This document shows positions 59,548-64,000 of a DNA stretch of 64,000 nucleotides, one piece after another (position 1 is the first letter of the stretch; each line of letters opens with the position of its first letter). The position numbers were made by a program, and so were the translations under genes. The notes below the pieces were generated by a model. It was not told the origin of the DNA, did not search any database, and saw nothing but the letters and a program-made list of their open reading frames with translations. The stretch lies in contig NZ_JRLF01000009.1 in NCBI RefSeq assembly GCF_001404985.1, forward strand, positions 248,001 through 312,000, read 5' to 3'. The stretch comes from Flavobacterium aquidurense (GTDB taxonomy: Bacteria > Bacteroidota > Bacteroidia > Flavobacteriales > Flavobacteriaceae).

Positions 59548-61551
59548 CTATAGTTTTTTGAAACGAATTGCTGTTCCGCCAGCGCCGCCTAAATGTAATT
59601 TTAGTGAATCTGAAGCTTTAACGGTTTTCTTAGAAATTGCTACTGCTGATGGATTGTGTGTTTCGTCAGTTCCTTCGGCGTCAGCATAAATTTGTGCTTC
59701 GTAAGTTGCGGCTGGATCTAAGAATGATAACGAAACATTTACATCTCTTGCGTTTTCATATGTGATAGTTCCTAAATACCAATCGGAACTATTTCTGTCT
59801 TTACGGGCTGTTGTGATGTATTCTCCAATTTTTCCGTCTAATACTTTTGTGTCTTCCCAATCTGTAGGAACATCTTTTAAGAATTGCAATGCTGGTTTTC
59901 CTTCATAATTTTCAGGAAGATCTGCCATCATCTGGATTGGTGCATAAATGGTAACGTACAATGCTAATTGCTGTGCTGTTGTTCCGTGAACTCTTTTTCC
60001 CGGATATCCTTGTTTTACCTCAACATCAAAAATTCCCGGTGTAAAATCCATTGGTCCTGAAAGCAATCTGGTAAACGGAATAATGGTTAAGTGATTTGGC
60101 GGATTTCCTTCGCTCCAAGCATTATACTCTTGTCCACGTGCTGCTTCTCTCGAAACCATGTTTGGGAAAGTTCTGCGTTCTCCAGTATCTTTTATCGATT
60201 CATGATATAAAACAGCCAAATCATATTGTGCTGCTTTTTCTAAAATATATCTGAAATAATTCACTCCAAATTGTCCAAAGTGATTTTCTTTCATATTTAA
60301 TTTAGATCCTACGTGCCCAATTTTAACAGAATGCATTCCTAGTTTTTTGTATAATGCAAAACCTTCATCAACTTCTTTTAAATAATTAATTAAGTTTGAT
60401 CCCGTTTCGTGATATCCAATAAGTGCAACGCCTTTTTTGTTTCCGTATTCAACCACTTTTTCTAAATCGAAATTGTCTGCACTTTTTGTGAAGCTAAACA
60501 TATGCATGTGATTTTCATACCATTGTGGTGTCCAGCCTTTGTTCCAGCCTTCGATCAATAAATGATGAAATCCTTCTTTTGCTGTAAAATCAATATATTC
60601 TTCAGCATGTTTTGTTGTTGCGCCTTGTTTGTCACTTTCCCAAAAAGTATATTTCCCTATGTGCATTCCCCACCAAATACCAAAATATTTGTATGGTTTA
60701 AAGTAACTTGTATTTTTTAATTTGTTTGGTTCGTTTAGATTTAAAATCAAATAAGAGGTAATTAAATCTGCTGGTTTCTCCCCAATTTGAAGCGTTCTCC
60801 ATGAAGATGTGAAAGTATCTTTTACACGAACTTTTACACCATCAGACCACGGCACCAAATCAGATTTCAGTTGTGTTCCGGTTGTGTTTACCAAAGTCAT
60901 ACTGGCAAAATCAGTTAAGTTTGCTTCATGAAAACTTAATGCTAATCCGCTTTTGCTTTCGATAGTTAAAGGAGTCAAAACAGTATCAAGCGTACTTACG
61001 GGCGCATCTTTAAAAAGATATTCGTCACGGTTTTCTCTGTTTGCCGGAATCCACCATGCTTTTCCATCTTCTTTTAGGTTAAAAGTCGTTTTTTCATCCA
61101 TAATGAAAATACTGTCTTTTACACTTTGTTTTGGATATACATATCTAAAAGCGATTCCGTCATCAAAAGCACGAAATTGAATTTCCAGTTTGCGTTTGTT
61201 TCCTGCTTTTTGCTGTAATTCTACTGATAATTGATTGTAGTGATTTCTGATGTTTTTCTTTTCTCCCCAAACTTGTTCCCAGGTTTCATCAAAAGTCGAG
61301 TTTTTCACGCTTTTAATTTCGAAATCAGAACTTAAGTTTTCATTTCCTTTTAATAAAAATCCCATATCTGAAGGTGTTATCACTTCGGTTTTTCCGTGTG
61401 ATACCCCATACTTAGGAGCATTTTTTACTAATTCGAATTTAATTTTGTTTTGCCCGTTTGGCGATGCCAATTCATAAGCATTTTTACTTTTCTGACTGTA
61501 TCCAATCGAAACTGAAAGGATTAAAGCGGGAAGAATGAGGTAATTTTTCAT
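59548..61551 (-). CDS. Glycoside hydrolase family 97
   Basis: 667 aa with a signal peptide (LILPALILSVSIGYSQ). GH97 features: an N-terminal beta domain (SPNGQNKIKFELVKNAPKYGVSHG), then the barrel with HLLIEGWNKGWTPQW, ALIGYHETGSN, LYHESIKDTGERRTFPNMVSREAARGQEYNAW and HLTIIPFTRLLSGPMDFTPG. The family includes inverting alpha-glucosidases (SusB) and retaining alpha-galactosidases. The Glu residues in the catalytic blocks lean towards the former, but I cannot settle it by eye. Its upstream neighbour is the GH31 gene. Confidence 0.9.
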   Translation of the reverse strand: MKNYLILPALILSVSIGYSQKSKNAYELASPNGQNKIKFELVKNAPKYGVSHGKTEVITPSDMGFLLKGNENLSSDFEIKSVKNSTFDETWEQVWGEKKNIRNHYNQLSVELQQKAGNKRKLEIQFRAFDDGIAFRYVYPKQSVKDSIFIMDEKTTFNLKEDGKAWWIPANRENRDEYLFKDAPVSTLDTVLTPLTIESKSGLALSFHEANLTDFASMTLVNTTGTQLKSDLVPWSDGVKVRVKDTFTSSWRTLQIGEKPADLITSYLILNLNEPNKLKNTSYFKPYKYFGIWWGMHIGKYTFWESDKQGATTKHAEEYIDFTAKEGFHHLLIEGWNKGWTPQWYENHMHMFSFTKSADNFDLEKVVEYGNKKGVALIGYHETGSNLINYLKEVDEGFALYKKLGMHSVKIGHVGSKLNMKENHFGQFGVNYFRYILEKAAQYDLAVLYHESIKDTGERRTFPNMVSREAARGQEYNAWSEGNPPNHLTIIPFTRLLSGPMDFTPGIFDVEVKQGYPGKRVHGTTAQQLALYVTIYAPIQMMADLPENYEGKPALQFLKDVPTDWEDTKVLDGKIGEYITTARKDRNSSDWYLGTITYENARDVNVSLSFLDPAATYEAQIYADAEGTDETHNPSAVAISKKTVKASDSLKLHLGGAGGTAIRFKKL

Positions 61552-61661
61552 GATATTTTTCTTAATTCATTTTTAATAAATCGGGTGTTGCTTTATGCTT
61601 TCACCCGATTTAGAAACTCAACAAAAACTTATTTTTATCCCTTGCTGGGATTATTTTTTTT

Positions 61662-61806
61662 GCCACAGATTACACAGATTCAAATGATTTTTTTTATTCT
61701 CTCGCAAATTTGGCAGATTTTAATCTGTAGCTGTATTTTTTACTAATCTTAAAAATTAAAAAAAAATCTGCCAAATCTGCGAGAACAAAACTCTTTAATC
61801 TGTGGC
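61662..61806. repeat. Nested inverted repeat between GH97 and GH31 genes
   Basis: Outer arms GCCACAGATTA (61662-61672) and TAATCTGTGGC (61796-61806) are perfect. Inner arms of 22 bases (61700-61721 and 61763-61784) differ at one position. The whole could fold into one long structured element of 145 bases. Confidence 0.8.
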
Positions 61807-61814
61807 TAACTTTT

Positions 61815-64000
61815 CTATTTTATCCACTCTGTTTTTAGAGTCGTTTTTCCTTGTAATGGGTTTGAAGTTACGTCAAAATTGTTTCCGGATTTTGTAACTT
61901 TTATTTCTTTTACTGAATCTCCGTCTGGTAAAAATACTTTGGCAGTAGCCAAAGTTGTTTTATCACTTGCGTAAACTTTCAAAGTTAATTTGCTCCAATC
62001 CATGTCTTTTGTAGATTGTGCTAAAGCGATGTGAGGCAATGCAGTTCCGTCTTTTACTAAAACTACAATTGGCACTTCTCCTGCTTTGATTTTATGCCAT
62101 CCTGATTGGTATACTTTTTTGGTTTGGTAATCAATCCAGGTTCCTTCCGGAAGATACACATCTCTTTCTGTAACTTCTTCAAAAAGTGGCGCAACCAACA
62201 TACTTGAACCAAATAAATATTCATTATCTACCAACCAAGCGCCCGGATCATTTGGATATTCTACAAATAAAGCACGCATCATTGGTAATCCTTTTTGCGA
62301 ACTTTCTTTGGCCTGAGCGTAGATATATGGCATTAATTCGTAACGCATATTATCGGCTTTTCTAAATCCTTCAAGGAAATCTTTGCTGTACAACCAAGGT
62401 TCGCGCGGAGGTTCGCCGTGACTTCTTACGTGTGAAGTAAACATCCCGAAAGGTGCCCATCTTCTGTATAAATTCTCCGGTGATTTTGTTGCAAATCCTC
62501 CTACGTCATGACTCCAGAAACTGAATCCGCTTAATCCTAATGAAAGTCCGCCGCGTAATTCTGCTGACATTGCGCCGTTTGTAGTTTCGGCATCTCCACC
62601 CCAATGTAATGGATAACGTTGAGATCCTGCCCACGTACTTCTTGCCCAGATTAAAGTGTATCCTTTTTCTTTCTGAGTAATTTCGGCAACAGCCTTATTA
62701 TATCTTAACGGGTATAAATTGTGTTCGTAAAAACCTGTTCTTCCTGAATGGTAAATTCCGTCTGGCGGAGCTGCTTCTCCAAAATCTACTTTGAAAACCG
62801 CTACTCCCTGATCGAATAAATGTTTCAGTTTTGCCTGATACCAGGTTACCGTTTCAGGATTTGAGAAATCAAGAACGGCATCTTCATACGGAAGATTTCC
62901 TTTGCGATCTCTTACCGCTAAATTTTTATCCATGATTTCATCAAACAATGAATTCTTTGGTGAGAAATAAGGCAATTGCCATAAACAAACCTGAAAACCA
63001 TCTTTCTTTAAATCGGTCATCATTTTTTGAGCATCCGGGAAACGCGCTTTTGCAAACTCATAATTGTTTCTCCAGTCTACATCGAACCAACCGGTATCAA
63101 AGTGAATTACATCTGTTGGAATTTTATATTTACGCAAATCTCTTGCCACATCCCTTCCTTCTTTTTCAGAGAAATAAGTGATTCTGCTCATCCAGAAACC
63201 AAATGACCACAGTGGTGGCATCGCTGCTTTTCCGGTTAAATCTGTATATTGATCCAGAACGTCTTTTGGTTCCCCGATAAAGAAAAACAAATCGGCTTCG
63301 TCATCACCAATATACATTTCGTTTGCACTTGAATAATATCTTCCGAAGTCTACTGTGATCGGTGTCGAGTGGTGCATGAAAACCCCATAACCACGGCTGC
63401 TCATATAAAACGGAACAGGTTTGTACATCGTTTCATTCTGAATTCCATTGGCATCATCTGCCCACAACACTACTTTTTGTCCGCGTTTGTTGAATTGTGT
63501 GAATGATTCTCCACAACCAAATATTTTTTCGTCCGGTTCTAAGCTAAAAGCAGCTCCCATACTTCTGGAATAATCACTGTTTCTACGCACATATGAGAAC
63601 GGAAGTGTTGGTGTATAGGTATTTTTAAAATCAGAATCATGAAGTGTACTTGTCAACAATTTTCCGGTTTCATCGTAAATTTTTACGTGCCAAGGTTTGG
63701 TCAAGATTTCTACTCTTCCGTGTTTGCTGGTATAACTGTGACCGCCTTCTATTTTAGAATATTTCCATAATTCAGGATGATTTGGCGCAACACCATTTAT
63801 CAACATTAAGGATTCTTTTTCAGGGTGAAATTGTGGCCCTGAAGTAGTTTTGATTCTAATGGTTCTGTCTGAAACAAACTGAATTTGAAACGGTAATTCA
63901 GGAGATGCCTGATATTCTGTTGTTGGAAATTCATTTGCTGCAACAGTATCAGGCTTCATCATCATATTGTTGAAAGCCTGACGTGTTTTGTAATTGTATC
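61815..64000 (-). CDS. GH31 alpha-xylosidase-type glycosidase (5' end outside the window)
   Basis: The frame is open to the right edge (…YKTRQAFNN precedes the first ATG at 63965), so the N-terminus is missing. GH31 layout: N-terminal beta domain, barrel with FWMSRITYFSEKEGRDVA, the nucleophile Asp in VFKVDFGEAAPPDG, WARSTWAGSQRYPLHWGGDAETT (acid/base Asp), RWAPFGMFTSHVRSHG, then C-terminal beta domains. The KVDFGE form of the nucleophile motif is that of YicI-like alpha-xylosidases. Such enzymes remove alpha-1,6-xylose from xyloglucan oligosaccharides. It is probably first or near first in the locus. Confidence 0.9.
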   Translation of the reverse strand, partial: YNYKTRQAFNNMMMKPDTVAANEFPTTEYQASPELPFQIQFVSDRTIRIKTTSGPQFHPEKESLMLINGVAPNHPELWKYSKIEGGHSYTSKHGRVEILTKPWHVKIYDETGKLLTSTLHDSDFKNTYTPTLPFSYVRRNSDYSRSMGAAFSLEPDEKIFGCGESFTQFNKRGQKVVLWADDANGIQNETMYKPVPFYMSSRGYGVFMHHSTPITVDFGRYYSSANEMYIGDDEADLFFFIGEPKDVLDQYTDLTGKAAMPPLWSFGFWMSRITYFSEKEGRDVARDLRKYKIPTDVIHFDTGWFDVDWRNNYEFAKARFPDAQKMMTDLKKDGFQVCLWQLPYFSPKNSLFDEIMDKNLAVRDRKGNLPYEDAVLDFSNPETVTWYQAKLKHLFDQGVAVFKVDFGEAAPPDGIYHSGRTGFYEHNLYPLRYNKAVAEITQKEKGYTLIWARSTWAGSQRYPLHWGGDAETTNGAMSAELRGGLSLGLSGFSFWSHDVGGFATKSPENLYRRWAPFGMFTSHVRSHGEPPREPWLYSKDFLEGFRKADNMRYELMPYIYAQAKESSQKGLPMMRALFVEYPNDPGAWLVDNEYLFGSSMLVAPLFEEVTERDVYLPEGTWIDYQTKKVYQSGWHKIKAGEVPIVVLVKDGTALPHIALAQSTKDMDWSKLTLKVYASDKTTLATAKVFLPDGDSVKEIKVTKSGNNFDVTSNPLQGKTTLKTEWIK

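Noticed and set aside
1..64000. tRNA or rRNA genes
   Set aside because: No cloverleaf-like segment with a GGTTCGAATCC-type arm and no rRNA-like conserved block was noticed on either strand. A covariance-model scan would be decisive.

Overview
The window is chromosomal DNA from a Bacteroidota bacterium, most likely a Flavobacterium species. The evidence is the AT-rich composition, Bacteroidota-type promoters (a TTG/TTTG element, about 16-22 bases, then TAnnTTTG), SPII lipoproteins, a CarboxypepD_reg/TonB-dependent receptor, a polysaccharide utilisation locus, and many short palindromic repeats between genes. I see no rRNA, tRNA, CRISPR array, insertion sequence or prophage.

Layout. 0-6.4 kb: end of a batE-like gene, 5-formyl-THF cyclo-ligase, a desuccinylase/aspartoacylase family enzyme, uvrC, and a patatin-barrel protein. 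6.7-13.9 kb: aromatic amino acid catabolism (homogentisate dioxygenase, HPPD, tryptophan 2,3-dioxygenase) with a frameshifted four-helix-bundle gene between the first two, then an M23 lipoprotein and two small unknown genes. 14-20 kb: pgi, a TonB-dependent receptor, a small membrane protein and an RlpA-like protein. 20.2-25.7 kb: a class I lanthipeptide locus with a nucleotidyltransferase, a double-glycine precursor, LanC and a dehydratase split into two proteins. 25.8-30.4 kb: housekeeping genes (DinB, ArsC-like, YicC, gmk, DoxX, nadD).

30.6-41.0 kb: the most unusual part. Twelve minus-strand genes form a compact run that starts with a PRPP synthetase and ends with a nicotinamide phosphoribosyltransferase. 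Between them lie a coiled-coil protein, a VWA protein, a short adenylosuccinate-synthetase-like protein, NADAR, a macrodomain, DUF4291, KptA/Tpt1 RNA 2'-phosphotransferase, two ADP-ribosylglycohydrolase-family proteins and a PPP-type phosphoesterase. An NrtR-type Nudix regulator precedes them. Two 21-bp palindromes of equal geometry flank a canonical promoter just before the PRPP synthetase gene. I read the cluster as an NrtR-controlled NAD rebuilding and ADP-ribose removal/RNA repair island.

41.1-49.3 kb: a LysR regulator divergent from a DJ-1-like protein and a YqhD-like alcohol dehydrogenase, then gpsA, pheS, cvpA and conserved unknowns. 49.5-64.0 kb: a minus-strand glycoside hydrolase locus (GH95, SGNH acetylesterase, GH5, GH3, GH39, GH97, and GH31 running off the right edge). 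Its content fits degradation of fucosylated, acetylated xyloglucan. Receptor, SusD-like and sensor genes are not in the window and may lie beyond it.

All family calls come from reading motifs by eye. No database search was run.
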